This document shows, piece by piece, positions 28,684 through 38,745 of a stretch of DNA of 64,000 nt. The position numbers and the translations under genes are program-made. Numbering within the stretch: position 1 is the first letter of the stretch; the number at the start of each line of letters is the position of its first letter. This stretch comes from Diplonema papillatum (taxonomy: Eukaryota; Euglenozoa; Diplonemea; Diplonemida; Diplonemidae): assembly GCA_030068145.1 (NCBI GenBank), contig JAPJBO010000085.1:363055-427054 (forward strand). Direction: 5' to 3'. A model generated the notes under the pieces. That model made no database searches and was not told the origin of the DNA. It saw nothing but the letters and a program-made list of their open reading frames with translations.

Positions 28684-31600
28684 TCAGCTCGCGGACTTGG
28701 TCGAATCGAATGTGTTCGCCTCCGAGACGGGAAGCTCGGCCGCGGTGATGGCCTGCGGGGCGAGGCCGACGAAGTGGTTTTTGAGCAGGGTCGGCCGGCT
28801 GGCGTCGAGCACCAGGACGCCGCCCGCCGGCGGGTGGAACTCGAACGTGTTGCGGGAGATGGTGGGGCACGCCGCGTTACGCGAGACGACGCAGCGCGTC
28901 GAAATGCTCGAGAACGAGTTCCCGTCGAGCAGCCCTGCCGCCTTGTCCGCGTACACGACGCCGAAGACGCCCAGCTCAAACGAGTTGTGCAGCAGGTGCG
29001 CGGCGCTGGTCCCCGAAAGGAACGCGTGGCGCTCGCCGTTCGACCGAAACGCGTTGTTCTTCACGACCGGCGCCGTCGCACGGTCGCCGACGCGGATCCC
29101 GCCGCCCTGGTTGTTCTCGATCCGGTTGCCGGACAACACCGGCGCCGCGCCGGCCTCGACGATGACGCCGACGCAGCCGTTGTCGCTGATTTCATTGTCC
29201 TCGGCGACCCCTTGGCAGCCGGCACCGAAGACCAACCCGCCGCCCCTGCTCGCGACGAACCGGTTGCCCTTGAGCAGCGGCGCGGTGCCCTTGCCCTCGA
29301 CCACGACGAGCCCGCAGCCGCAGTCGGTCACCACGTTTCCGACCAGCAGCGACAGCGCCTCGCCCACGATCGATACGCCGACGCCGCGGGCGTGCGTGTT
29401 CGAGACCCGGCACGCCTCCACCAGCGCCGAGTTGCCGCCTGTCAAGCACAGCGCGGCCCCCACCGACCCGACGATGACGCAGTTTTCGACGCTCGCCAGC
29501 CGCGCTGCCACCTCGAGGACGCCCTGCTGCGTCTGCAGCCCGATGGCTGTCCCCATCTTCCCGCCGAGGACCGCCGACGACGACCCCGACTCCGACGGCA
29601 GGAACAGGTGCGACGGCGTGCGGGCTTCGCCGCCGCCGCTGCGCGGCGGCGCGTGGAACTTGTGCGTGATCGTGACGTTCGCGATCGAGCAAGCACCGGC
29701 GCCGGCGGCGAGGGTGACGACGGGGGGCACCGGCCACTGCGTCGCGAAGGCGGCGGCCGCGCCGCACGCGCTGCGCGCGGACTGCACGGCGGTGCTGGGG
29801 CGCACGTCGAAGACGGAGTGCCCGGCGGTTGCCGCCGACCCGGCTGCGGCGGACCACCGGGCGTACGCGCAGGCCAGGCAAGCGGCCGCGCCCGCCGCGG
29901 CCGGCGGCTCCTTCGCGTGCGGCGTGCACACCGCGGAGAGCGAAGACGCGCTGCCGCACAGGAACTGCCGAAACGGCGTCCGCCGCCGCCGCGGCAACGC
30001 CGACGGCGCCTCGCACGCGGGGCACTGCCCGTACGCGGCGGGACACAGCACCACCGAGCCGGCCGGGCCTTCGCCCTCCAACCGAACGGGCTTCCACACG
30101 CGGATGTCCTCATAATACACGCCGGGGAGGATGCTTATGACAGAACCCGGTGAGGCTGCGTCGATGGCCTGCTGGATGCTCTGATAGGACGGGACCCCCC
30201 CTTCGCCCGACGAAAGAGACCCCGGACAACCAGGGGCCACAGGGCTGACGGTCGAGGCGGCGGTTTGGTTGGGGAGAGGTGTGGACTGCGGGTCGGATTC
30301 GATGCGCTGCGCGCGGATGACGGCGGGGGAGGGGGCGGAGGGGGTGGGATAAGTGGGGGCGTCGTCGTCGTTCCAGGAAGGCGACAGGCGGCAGGCTTGC
30401 TCGGAGGTCTCGTGCGTTGTGGTCGCCTGGCTGCTGACGTCGTCGGTCGACACGGCAGTGGTCACCGCGCTGTTCACCGTCGCGCACTCCGAGATCCCGC
30501 CGGACGCAGACGACTCACAGACGCCCTCCGGCTCCCTTCTGAACGCGTCATCCTCCGCCCATTCCACCGCCTTCCGGGCCTCCTCCTCCCCTCGGCCCGC
30601 TTCACCCTCGGCGGCGGCTGGCGGGTCTGCGACGCGTGCGGGCTCGCCCTTCCGCGCCTTCCTGTGCTTCGCGAGCGGCGCCGCGTCCTTTTTCTGCCGC
30701 CCCGCCTTCGCCGGCTTTTTGGCGGCGGCCGCCGCCTGCTTCCTGTTGCCGAGATCCGGCTGCGGGGGCTCCGGGTAGGCTTCGGGGGGTGGTGTCGGGG
30801 CGGCGGCGGCGGTGGAGAGCTCGCAGGCGACGAGCTCCGCTTCGGCGCGGCCGGCAGCGTCGCACCACGAGTCGACTGCGGTGGTGCGGATCTCGGCCCG
30901 CTGGAACGGGTGCCGCGACAGGGCGAGGTCCGTCTCCGGGAGCCGCGGGTCCTCCGCGGGCGGCGGCGCTGCGTCCTTTTTCTGCCGCTCTGCCTTCACC
31001 GGCTTTTCGGCGGCGGCCGCCGCCGCCGGCTGCGGGGGCTCCGGGTGGGCGGCGGCGGCCGCCGCCGCGGCGGTGGAGAGTTCGCGGGCGATGGCGGCCT
31101 TGCGCTGGGTGACGCGCTCAGCTTCGGCGCGGCCGGCGGCGTCGCACCAGGGGTCGACCGCAGCGTGGATCTCGGCCCGCTGGAAGGGGTACCGCAGCGT
31201 GAGGTCCGTCTTGAGGAGATGAGGGTCCCCGCCGCAGGCGGCGACCGCTTCCGCCGCCAGCGCCGCGGCCGCTGCCGGCGGCAGCCCGCCGCACGCCTTG
31301 AAGAAGGCAGCCAGCTCCCGCAGCGCGGCGCGGGCACACGCCTCGACTTGCTCCGGCAGAGGCAGCGGGAGGTTCAGCGGGGGTGCCTTGCCGGGGGTTT
31401 GGCCGGAGGGGTGGGGATCGGAGCAGACCGGGGCTGCCGCCGCGGCGCGGTGGGTGCGCTCGGCGGGGCGGAGCACCACGATCGAGCTCGCCGGCTCGCG
31501 CAGTGCGGCGAACGCGTTGCAGCAGGAGCCGGCGTCGGCGGCGTCGCGTTTGAACCGGAACGACGACGCGACGCACGCGAAGCCGCCGGCAGCCGGGCCG

Positions 31601-34143
31601 TCGGCACTCCCCTTCGGGGTCACGGGCTCCCGCAGGCTGCTCGGCCCCCCACCCGTCGACTCAACCCCACGCAACGACGCGGAGAGGCCTCTCGGGCTCA
31701 TCCGTTCTTGACTCGACGCTGGGGACGCTGACAGACCCCCTCCGCACTCGAGAGAGAGCGACGGGCGGTCCACACCGAAGGACGACGGCAGGTCTCTGCA
31801 GCCTATCGAGAACGGGCCGTCAGCGGAGCAGCGGCGGGTTCCAGCAGAAGGACGTGCCGAGTCCTTGCACGATGGGGCGTCCGGGGCGGACCGCCGATCG
31901 GCGTGCTGCGCGCCGCTTCCGCTCGCTTCCGCCCGGCGCGCGGACGCCGAATGCCGGCGAACCTTCGCCGAGTTCCCCGGCTTCTTGCCGCCGCCCGCAG
32001 CGGGCTCGAGGCCGGCCGGATCCTCGGCCCCGCCGCCCCGCAGCGTCGCCGAGTGGCGCCGGCGCCGGGGGTTGCCGCCGCCGGGCGGGTCGTCGGCGAG
32101 CTTCCCGTCGGTGCCGACGCCACGCAGGGCGGTCGAGTGCCGGCGGGTCCCGGCCAGGCCGCGGGGGCTGCTCGCGGTGTCGTGGCCCCCGTCGAGGGCC
32201 GCGGGATCCCGCCGGCCGTGGAACGCGCCCGGCGGCAGGTCCGCTTGCGGCGCGGGCAGGCAGACCGTGCGCAGCGACCGGCCCGCGTGCCCCGCCAGCA
32301 GCGCGCGGCCGGAAGGGCTGTTCTCCGCCGACGCCGGCGACGCATCATCGCGGCAACCGCAGCCGGCCGGCGGGAACCCGTCGCACTCGCAGTCGTTCGA
32401 CGCGTCGATCCGGAGACGCTGCGACAGCTGCTGCGACTGCTGCTGGCGTTCCTGCGAGAACGCCTCGGCGGCCGCGGCGCGGTTGCAAGGCCTTGGCGAC
32501 ACGCAGACGGAGGGCACCGTGCTCGGCCTGGCCGGCTTCCGGGTCTGGGCTTCCGCGCTTTGCGCGGACTTGGCCCGGTCATCAGGCGGGGGGTATTCGC
32601 CCACGGCGTCGATACCGCAGGTTAGGCTCGACGGCCGGCTGCTTTTTGAGCACTCCTGCTGCTGCTGCTGCTGCTGCTGCGGAGCGTCGTCGGCGGCACG
32701 GCAGCTTCCTTTGGCGGATGGATCCGCGGCGGACTCCATCTCGCGGTGTGTCATCCCATCGACGTCGCAGGCGAGCTTGGGCGGGCTTGGCTTCACGTGT
32801 TTCACGGGCGCGCGGCCTGCGTTGTCCGCCAGCTGAACGGGTTGGCTGCCGTCGCGGTTTGCTCGCGCGGACTGCCGGTCCGTGTCGTCAGGGTCGCATG
32901 CCCTTTCGGGGCGATGCCCTGTTTTGGCGTGCTTCTTGTTGGGGGCGCGATCCATTCCGTTGCCGTCAAGCTGGACGGGTGAGCTGCCTTCACGATTTGC
33001 CCCGTCGGACTTGCCTTCCGTGCCATCGGTGCCGGCTGCACGTTGGGGGCGGTGGGTTGCTTTGGCGTGCTTCTTGGAGGAGGCGCGTTCGGCGTTGCCG
33101 TCAAGCTGAACGAGCTGGCCGCAGTCCCTGCTTGCTTTCGAGGGTTTCCCCTCCGTGTCGTCAGCGTCGCCTGCCCGTTGGGGGTGGCGGGTTGTTTTCG
33201 CGTGCTTCTTCGAGGCGCGACCCGCATCGCCTTCGAGCTGACCGGATCGCTGGCTGCTTCCGCGGGTTGCCTTGTCGGACTTCCGCTCTGCGTCGGCGGC
33301 GTCGCCTGTCCGCTGGGGGTTGTGGTGCGTCTTTTTGCCGTGCTTCTTCGCGGCGCGGTCTGCGTCGCCTCCGGGTTGCGAGCTGCCTCCACGGGACTCC
33401 TCCTCGCCGCTTTCCTCAGCTCCGGCGTGCTTGCTTGAGTCGCGTCCAGGGCTGCCGACGCCGGGTTGCGCGGGTCTGCTGGAACCGCCGCACGCCTGCT
33501 CCGCCGCGGTGCGGGCGCTCTCCTTTTCGGCGGCTTCGCCCGGCTGCAAACCCGGGGCTGCTGCCTCGTCGGCGAACGTTGCCTCGGCGACAGGCGACCG
33601 CCGGCTCGCCCAGCACCACCCAGCGACCGCGGGGCTTCCCCCGGTGTGCGCGGTGCCGCCCCACGCGGCAACAGCGGGGGCGCCGGACGCCGGCGGGGCC
33701 CACAGCTGGTGCGAGCGGCCGCGGCGGAGAGCCCGCTCGACGGCCAGCCGGCAGACGCAGCCGGAGAGGGCGAGGATCGCCTTCCGCGCCTGCTCCTTTC
33801 GGTTTTTCCGTTTGAGCTGCCGGAGTGCCCGCGGGACCAAGGGGACGGGTTCTTCTCCTTCGCCGGCCGGCGGGTCGACGACAGGGTCAGGCGTCGCCGT
33901 GGGCGACGTGAACGCCGGGTAGTGCGCGCCCGGCGCGGCGGCGGGGCTGCCAGGTATCGACAGCATCGTGCTGATCGAGCTGATTGACAGGTTCTCCTCC
34001 CCGTCCAGCATCTCCGCCCGCGAGCACGTCGACGCGGTCAGCTGCAACGAGTCCTCGTCCACGTCGAACCGGCGCATGACGGGGGCCGACGCCTCCCGCC
34101 GGAGCGTGGCTTGGGGCACCCCGCCGCCGAAAAAAGTGTACAT
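28684..34143 (-). CDS. Large protein with disordered repeats and C-terminal parallel beta-helix
   Basis: An ATG at 34143 is followed by 1,819 codons in one exon. Residues about 1-110 are Ser/Pro-rich. About 200-480 hold roughly seven degenerate repeats of some 45 residues around KKHAK...RPQRA...GxxPVQLD, followed by a poly-Gln run. A Ser/Arg/Gly-rich region follows. About 1000-1170 hold an internal duplication of some 85 residues centred on PFQRAEI...WCDAAGRAEAE. From about 1340 (YQSIQQAIDAASPGSVISIL) to the end are right-handed beta-helix coils with repeated NxxxxxGGGI/VxxG patterns (GNRIENNQGGGIRVGDRATA), as in pectate-lyase-like and NosD folds. No catalytic residues are assignable. A CTTCTCAG acceptor lies 24 nt upstream of the ATG. 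Both gene ends are duplicated outside. Confidence 0.8.
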   Translation of the reverse strand: MYTFFGGGVPQATLRREASAPVMRRFDVDEDSLQLTASTCSRAEMLDGEENLSISSISTMLSIPGSPAAAPGAHYPAFTSPTATPDPVVDPPAGEGEEPVPLVPRALRQLKRKNRKEQARKAILALSGCVCRLAVERALRRGRSHQLWAPPASGAPAVAAWGGTAHTGGSPAVAGWCWASRRSPVAEATFADEAAAPGLQPGEAAEKESARTAAEQACGGSSRPAQPGVGSPGRDSSKHAGAEESGEEESRGGSSQPGGDADRAAKKHGKKTHHNPQRTGDAADAERKSDKATRGSSQRSGQLEGDAGRASKKHAKTTRHPQRAGDADDTEGKPSKASRDCGQLVQLDGNAERASSKKHAKATHRPQRAAGTDGTEGKSDGANREGSSPVQLDGNGMDRAPNKKHAKTGHRPERACDPDDTDRQSARANRDGSQPVQLADNAGRAPVKHVKPSPPKLACDVDGMTHREMESAADPSAKGSCRAADDAPQQQQQQQQECSKSSRPSSLTCGIDAVGEYPPPDDRAKSAQSAEAQTRKPARPSTVPSVCVSPRPCNRAAAAEAFSQERQQQSQQLSQRLRIDASNDCECDGFPPAGCGCRDDASPASAENSPSGRALLAGHAGRSLRTVCLPAPQADLPPGAFHGRRDPAALDGGHDTASSPRGLAGTRRHSTALRGVGTDGKLADDPPGGGNPRRRRHSATLRGGGAEDPAGLEPAAGGGKKPGNSAKVRRHSASARRAEASGSGAQHADRRSAPDAPSCKDSARPSAGTRRCSADGPFSIGCRDLPSSFGVDRPSLSLECGGGLSASPASSQERMSPRGLSASLRGVESTGGGPSSLREPVTPKGSADGPAAGGFACVASSFRFKRDAADAGSCCNAFAALREPASSIVVLRPAERTHRAAAAAPVCSDPHPSGQTPGKAPPLNLPLPLPEQVEACARAALRELAAFFKACGGLPPAAAAALAAEAVAACGGDPHLLKTDLTLRYPFQRAEIHAAVDPWCDAAGRAEAERVTQRKAAIARELSTAAAAAAAAHPEPPQPAAAAAAEKPVKAERQKKDAAPPPAEDPRLPETDLALSRHPFQRAEIRTTAVDSWCDAAGRAEAELVACELSTAAAAPTPPPEAYPEPPQPDLGNRKQAAAAAKKPAKAGRQKKDAAPLAKHRKARKGEPARVADPPAAAEGEAGRGEEEARKAVEWAEDDAFRREPEGVCESSASGGISECATVNSAVTTAVSTDDVSSQATTTHETSEQACRLSPSWNDDDAPTYPTPSAPSPAVIRAQRIESDPQSTPLPNQTAASTVSPVAPGCPGSLSSGEGGVPSYQSIQQAIDAASPGSVISILPGVYYEDIRVWKPVRLEGEGPAGSVVLCPAAYGQCPACEAPSALPRRRRTPFRQFLCGSASSLSAVCTPHAKEPPAAAGAAACLACAYARWSAAAGSAATAGHSVFDVRPSTAVQSARSACGAAAAFATQWPVPPVVTLAAGAGACSIANVTITHKFHAPPRSGGGEARTPSHLFLPSESGSSSAVLGGKMGTAIGLQTQQGVLEVAARLASVENCVIVGSVGAALCLTGGNSALVEACRVSNTHARGVGVSIVGEALSLLVGNVVTDCGCGLVVVEGKGTAPLLKGNRFVASRGGGLVFGAGCQGVAEDNEISDNGCVGVIVEAGAAPVLSGNRIENNQGGGIRVGDRATAPVVKNNAFRSNGERHAFLSGTSAAHLLHNSFELGVFGVVYADKAAGLLDGNSFSSISTRCVVSRNAACPTISRNTFEFHPPAGGVLVLDASRPTLLKNHFVGLAPQAITAAELPVSEANTFDSTKSAS

Positions 34144-34255
34144 TCCGTGCGGGGGGCTTCCGTTCTACTGAGAAGTGCTCTCGTGAACAACCAACCGCCG
34201 TCTTCACGAAGCCATGCGCTTGCTTCTTTACCCCTTCCCCCCCTCAACGTAAAGC

Positions 34256-34612
34256 TTACCCTGTTAGTATAATGTAAATTTGGTATGTGCACGTTACTCC
34301 ACGTGTAAAAAGGAACCGCAAGACTGAAGGGTCGTGCTGCTGCTCCAACATCTCCGCCCGCGAGCACGTCGACGCGGTCAGCTGCAACGAGTCCTCGTCC
34401 ACGTCGAACCGGCGCATGACGTGCGCCGACGCCTCCCGCCGGAGCGTGGCTTGGGGCACCCCGCCGCCGAGAAAAGTCGTCGACGCGGTCAGCTGCAGCG
34501 AGTCCTCGTCCACGTCGAACCGGCGCATGACGGGCGCCGACGCCTCCCGCCGGAGCGTGGCTTGGGGCACCCCGCCGCCGAGAAAAGTGTACATTCCGTG
34601 CGGGGGGCTTCC
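34256..34612 (-). pseudogene. Upstream copies of the beta-helix gene's 5' end, with a short intact frame
   Basis: Two consecutive copies of the first roughly 40 codons lie at 34340-34612, including the CTTCTCAG acceptor and the ATG at 34594. The frame stays open for 112 codons, reading the N-terminal segment twice before running into flank sequence. If transcribed and spliced it could make a short protein, but there is no sign of function. Confidence 0.75.
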
Positions 34613-34799
34613 GTTCTTCTGAGAAGAGCTCTAGTGAAGAACCAACCGCAACGCTCGCTTCACGAAGCCATGCGCTTGCTTCTTTACCCCTTCAACGTGA
34701 AGAGCTTACCCTGCTAGTGGGGTGATCAAGTACGGTGTAACTTTTGTATGTGCACGTTACTCCGGCACGAGTGGAAAGAAATTGCAAGGCTGAAGTGTC

Positions 34800-34965
34800 G
34801 TGCTGCTCCTGCTCATCAGCATCTCCGCCCGCGAGCACGTCGACGCAACCAGCTGTAGCGAGCCCTCGTCGACGCAACCAGCTGTGTAGCGAGCCCTTGT
34901 CCACGTCTACCCGGCGCCGACGGCCGATGCCTCCCGCCGCCGAGAAAAGTGTACATTTCGCGCGG
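34800..34965 (-). pseudogene. Outermost decayed copy of the beta-helix gene's 5' end
   Basis: Shares ATCTCCGCCCGCGAGCACGT and CCGCCGAGAAAAGTGTACAT with the inner copies but has lost much of the interior and repeats a 35-bp piece (GTCGACGCAACCAGCTGT). Its upstream flank continues at 35268-35350, beyond a family F insertion. Confidence 0.8.
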
Positions 34966-34989
34966 TTATTTTCCCTTATTTTCTAGATG

Positions 34990-35265
34990 AGCCGGTGCCT
35001 GCTACACGGAAGCCAAGCTTCACGTGTTCGGCGGTACTGCAGAGCCACGGGCCTACGAGTCAAGTGGCTACCGATTTCCCAAACTAAAGCACCAAGGCGT
35101 GGCGCACTTTGGGGCTTGGCGCTCGCGCTGAGCACAAGCTCGTCGAGACGGTCAGCCACACGTTGTGGCACTGTGTTGCCCCCGACTCAAGCTTTGCAAG
35201 CTGTGGTTGACCGTCACGTTCCTGGACCAGGAGCGGCCTTTTTCTTTCTTCTTCTTCTTCTACAT
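34990..35265. repeat. Family F element inserted in a duplicated gene flank
   Basis: About 275 bp from CCTGCTACACGGAAGCCA to AGGAGCGGCCTTTTTCTTTC, ending in a CTT-rich tail. It closely matches 44415-44690. It splits the 5'-flank copy of the beta-helix gene, which resumes at CCAACCG and GCGCTTGCTG. It therefore inserted after the flank was duplicated. Confidence 0.75.
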
Positions 35266-35350
35266 GAGCTGTGTGTCGCCAACCGAAACAACCGCGACGC
35301 CAGCTTCACAAAGACATGCGCTTGCTGTTTATCCCTTCGTCCCCCAACGT

Positions 35351-35649
35351 TGCATTGAAAACTGCCAAAAGCTGAAAGAAAACAGGGGAGAAGGCGGCAT
35401 CAGTAGGTGACAGACCGCCAGACAAGAAAAGGGTCTCAAGAGACGGCCAGAAAGGCCATGACCCCGCGTAGAGCATGAGGGCATGAGTTGCTCGATACAC
35501 GATCGTCGGTGTGAAAGCATGGCCCAACGGCCCTTTGGTTTTGCTTCATCTTCAAGGGATGAAGCCGGATGTCAGAAATACTCAACGTAGCTGCTTCGAC
35601 TCCGAATGGAAGGGGGGAAATATAGAGGTAAGGGGAAAATACAATACAA
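35351..35649. other. No gene recognised
   Basis: Nothing beyond the end of the duplicated flank. Confidence 0.4.
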
Positions 35650-35828
35650 ACACAATTGATTTGTTCTTCGCTTACACCAGTTTTTTGACCTGTTGTGTTT
35701 GTGTGATTTGTCGCATGACCTCACGTCCGTTCAACACGTGGTTCGGTAGTTACAGCACTTGGGATCCCTTCTGTTCTTTGTCGGGCAGCATCGTCGAGCA
35801 TTTCCTTTCAAGCTGGCGCTTATGTAAA
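35650..35828. repeat. Family C element, inverted copy
   Basis: Reverse complement of 23075-23245, from TTCTTCGCTTACACCAG to GCTGGCGCTTATGTAAA. Its TTATGTAA end abuts a 28S rRNA fragment within a few bases. Confidence 0.75.
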
Positions 35829-35834
35829 AAAATT

Positions 35835-35910
35835 GCCGCAGGGATAACTGGCTTGCGGCCAAGCGGTCATGGCGGCGTTGATCCATCGGTGTCAGCTCGT
35901 CCTATTGCAT
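35835..35910 (+). rRNA. 28S rRNA fragment (peptidyl-transferase region)
   Basis: GCAGGGATAACTGGCTTG, GGCCAAGCGGTCATGGCG and GATCCATCGGTGTCAGCTC match the strongly conserved segment near the peptidyl-transferase centre, with small deletions relative to consensus. The piece is only about 75 bp and follows a family C end. Pseudogene fragment. Confidence 0.75.
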
Positions 35911-35955
35911 GAGGCGGCGAGATGCAGGTAGACCGTGCATAACGATGGATTCACC

Positions 35956-36317
35956 TTGGCAACCGAACGGCTGGTGTTAGTGTTGCTGCGTTCACTTTGG
36001 TAACGGCACGCCGACGATTCGAAAGGCTTGCTGAACACTAGTAGTTGTGCGAGTGGGGCGGTCGGACGGTTGCGGAGGCACCCAGGAAGACGGCAGCCCA
36101 TTCCTATCCGCCCCTTGCAACGCAGCCCTTTCCTCGAAGAGCCAAGAAGCCACGCGAAGAACGAACGAGGGCGACTTCGTCGGAGCTTGTACAACGGGGC
36201 GCTCTTCTGCTGCGCCTCCAGCACGCGCGCATCACTTACCAATTGCGCAGCGGTTGCTTTTCGACGCATCGATGTCGGCTCTTTCGAATACTTGAAACGA
36301 CGAGCGACACATGCTCG
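35956..36317 (-). pseudogene. Decayed copy of the next gene's 3' end
   Basis: Repeats the final codons and flank of the gene at 36354-38336 (GGTAACGGCACGCCG, CAGGAAGACGGCAG), and a second piece around TGCTGCGCCTCCAGCACGC that corresponds to 36855-36900. The copied flank CAACCGAACGGCTG also appears at 35958 and 36320. Internal sequence has been lost. Confidence 0.8.
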
Positions 36318-36353
36318 CAGGCAACCGAACGGCTGATGCTGGCGCTGTGACGT

Positions 36354-37741
36354 TTACCTTGGTAACGGCACGCCGGCAATTCGAAATGCTTGCCGGATAC
36401 TGTGCGAGTGAGGAGGCCTGAGGTTGCCCGAGGCAGCTAGGAAGACGGCAGGGGTCGACGTGGTGACGAGGGCCCGCGAGAACGCCGCCAGCAGCCGCGC
36501 CACGTCTCGCGCCGGCCAGAGCCGGCCGCCAGCCGCGCCGGCCGGGCTCACGAACGCCCTCCGCGCCGCGTCGAACAGCCGCTCCGTCGCCTCCGCCGCG
36601 CCCGCGTACGCCGCGCAGATCGCGGGCAGCACCTCCGCGCACCGCCGCCGCCCCGCCTCTTCGCAGGCGGCGGCCATCCGGTCGCCGCCCGGGCCTGTCC
36701 CACCCGCTCCCCGCGCCGCAGCCTTTTCCTCGAGCAGCCGCGCCGCCGTCGGCTCCAGGTCAGCCAGCACGAACCCGAGCCCGCGCAGCGAAGGCGAGCA
36801 GCAGAAGCGGGCGACGTCTTCGAGCGTGAAGGACGCCGCGCTCTCCCTCAGCACCTGCTGCGCTTCCAGCACGCACGCGTCGCTCGCCGACTGCGCTGCG
36901 GACAGCCGCAGGAGCAACTCGACTTCTCCCGGGGGGATGCGTCTGCCGTACATGCGGGCGTACGAGAGCACGAACCTCGAGCACACGAGCCCCGCGTCCT
37001 CTACGGAGCCGTCGGCGGGACGCCGGCCCACCCACTGCGCGAGGGCCCAGCCGAAGTGCAGCGCTTCGTCGCGCACGCCCCCACCTTCCGGCGGCCGGTC
37101 GACGCCACCGGGCCCGGCGCCGAAGGGACCGGCCCCGGCCACAGCCGGGGGGTGCCCGAGGCAGGTTTTCCCGCCGTCCCGCGCTTCGCGGGTCGGGTCG
37201 GTCGATTCCGCTGGGACGGAGGCGCGGCTCCCGCCGGGGAGGGAATCCGACGTGTCGCTTGGCCGAGACGTCGAAGGGTGGCTGCGGGGAGTTGCAAACC
37301 GCCGGGAATCGGGAAGGGAAGGGGGCTGACCGTTTGACAGACTTGACTCTGCTCCGGGGAGGGAATTCGACGTGTCGCTTGGACATTTCTGGAGTGATAG
37401 AGTCGCGGCGCTGGGAGGCGTTCCGGGTGCGCCAGCCGACGTCTTTGAAGATTCGTCGCTCGTCGAAGGGTGGCTGCAGGATGTTGCAAACGTCCGCGAA
37501 CCAGGAAGGGAAGGGGGCTGACCGTTTGACAGGGAATCCGACGTGTCGCTTGGCCAGCTCTGGAATGGTAGAGTCGACGTCTTTGAAGAGTCGTCGTGGC
37601 TGCAGGGACTTGCAACCCGCCGGGAGTCGCGAAGGGAAGCGAGCTGACCATTTGGCGGGCTCGTCGCCGCCGGTTCGGAGAACAACGCGCGGAAAATCGC
37701 GGGGCGCGCGGCCCGCAGGCCTCCGAGCAGCGCGGCGGGGA

Positions 37742-37778
<37 letters not shown>

Positions 37779-38336
37779 AGAGCACAGCTCCGCCAGCGCC
37801 GCGCCGGCCACCGCCACTTCGTGCGCCGTGCCGCACGGCGTTTTCGGCGGCGAAAACAGGTCGTCCACGGGGGGCGGGATGAGGAGGAGGGCGGCGACGC
37901 TGTTCGGGCACTGTGTGCTCCTAGCCACGTGGCGGAAGAGCGACGGGATGGAAATCGGGTGCTTTGGGCAAACAGCGCTGGTGCCGGGCAACTTGCGCAG
38001 GTACTCGATGTACCGGGTGAGCAGGTGCTGGGAGAGGGATCGGTCTGCGTGGAGGTCGATTTGCCCTGACAGGATGGGCCCCGCGTCTTCGGGGAAGACG
38101 TGCCTCGCCAGCCGGGCGACGTCGCCGCCGTCGAAGGCGCCCCGCAGCGCGCGCATGCCGGCGGCGGCGCGCGCCAGGTCGCGCCCCGCGACGCCGGCCC
38201 GCCCCTCCTCCAGCTCCGGCAGCAGCTGCTCGAAGGCTGCCCTCGCCTGCCGGCCGCCCCTCGTTCCTTCACGGGCCGCTTGGGCGATGAACCCGCACAG
38301 TGCCTGCACACGCGGGTTCGAGGCGCGGGGCCGCAT
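36354..38336 (-). CDS. Unrecognised Ala/Arg-rich helical protein, about 660 residues
   Basis: I use the ATG at 38336, 7-10 nt after an AACACAGCAG acceptor, because the longer frame has no ATG. The N-terminal 190 residues look helical (QALCGFIAQAAREGTRGG, AFEQLLPELEEGRAG). A poly-Gly run follows, then a Ser/Thr/Pro-rich region with three or four degenerate repeats around SDTSDSLSNGQPPSLPGSR. The C-terminal 250 residues form Ala/Leu-rich helices (LVCSRFVLSYARMYGRRIPP, VARLLAAFSRALVTT), like helical-repeat or RAP-type organelle RNA-binding proteins, which is only a guess. The frame ends CCAAGGTAA, which could also be a splice donor. Both ends are partially duplicated outside. Confidence 0.65.
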
Positions 38337-38424
38337 GCATTTTCTGCTGTGTTCCCTTTCCCCCGCAGGACGACGACCCCCTTGATGATAAGTTTGTTTG
38401 GAATGGAAAAAAATCAAAGTCGGG

Positions 38425-38745
38425 TACTGCTGCCGGATACACTGGTACTGGTCGACTCTACTTTTCTGGAGAGAGAACGGTCTGCATGCGTGGGACTCGA
38501 TATATCTCTGCTAGGCGTCCTCGGTCTGATAGGATGGACCCTGTGCCTTCGGGGAAGACGTGCCTCGCCAGCCGGGCGACGTCGCCGCCGTCGAAGGCGC
38601 CCGCAGCGCGCGCATGCCGGCGGCGGCGCGCGCCACGTCGCGCCCCGTGACGCCGGCCCGCCCCTCCTCCAACTCCGGCAGCAGCTGCTCGAAGGCTGAC
38701 CTCGCCTGCCGGCCGCTGCTGCCGCCCCTCGAGCCTTCACGACGA
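38425..38745 (-). pseudogene. Copy of the 5' part of the preceding gene
   Basis: Matches 37995-38270, including GAAGACGTGCCTCGCCAGCC and CCCCTCCTCCA.CTCCGGCAG. A one-base loss in GGCGCCC.GCAGCGC shifts the frame. It lies upstream of the gene in the same orientation. Confidence 0.9.

Noticed and set aside
30265..31731. Long plus-strand frames opposite the beta-helix gene (488 and 653 codons)
   Set aside because: Shadow frames of G/C-rich coding sequence, rich in Arg, Ala and Gly, with no motif. The minus strand carries the recognisable domain.
36240..36290. GATGTCGGCTCTTTCGAATA as a further 28S fragment
   Set aside because: The resemblance is limited to about 15 bases, and the segment lies inside a decayed gene-end copy.
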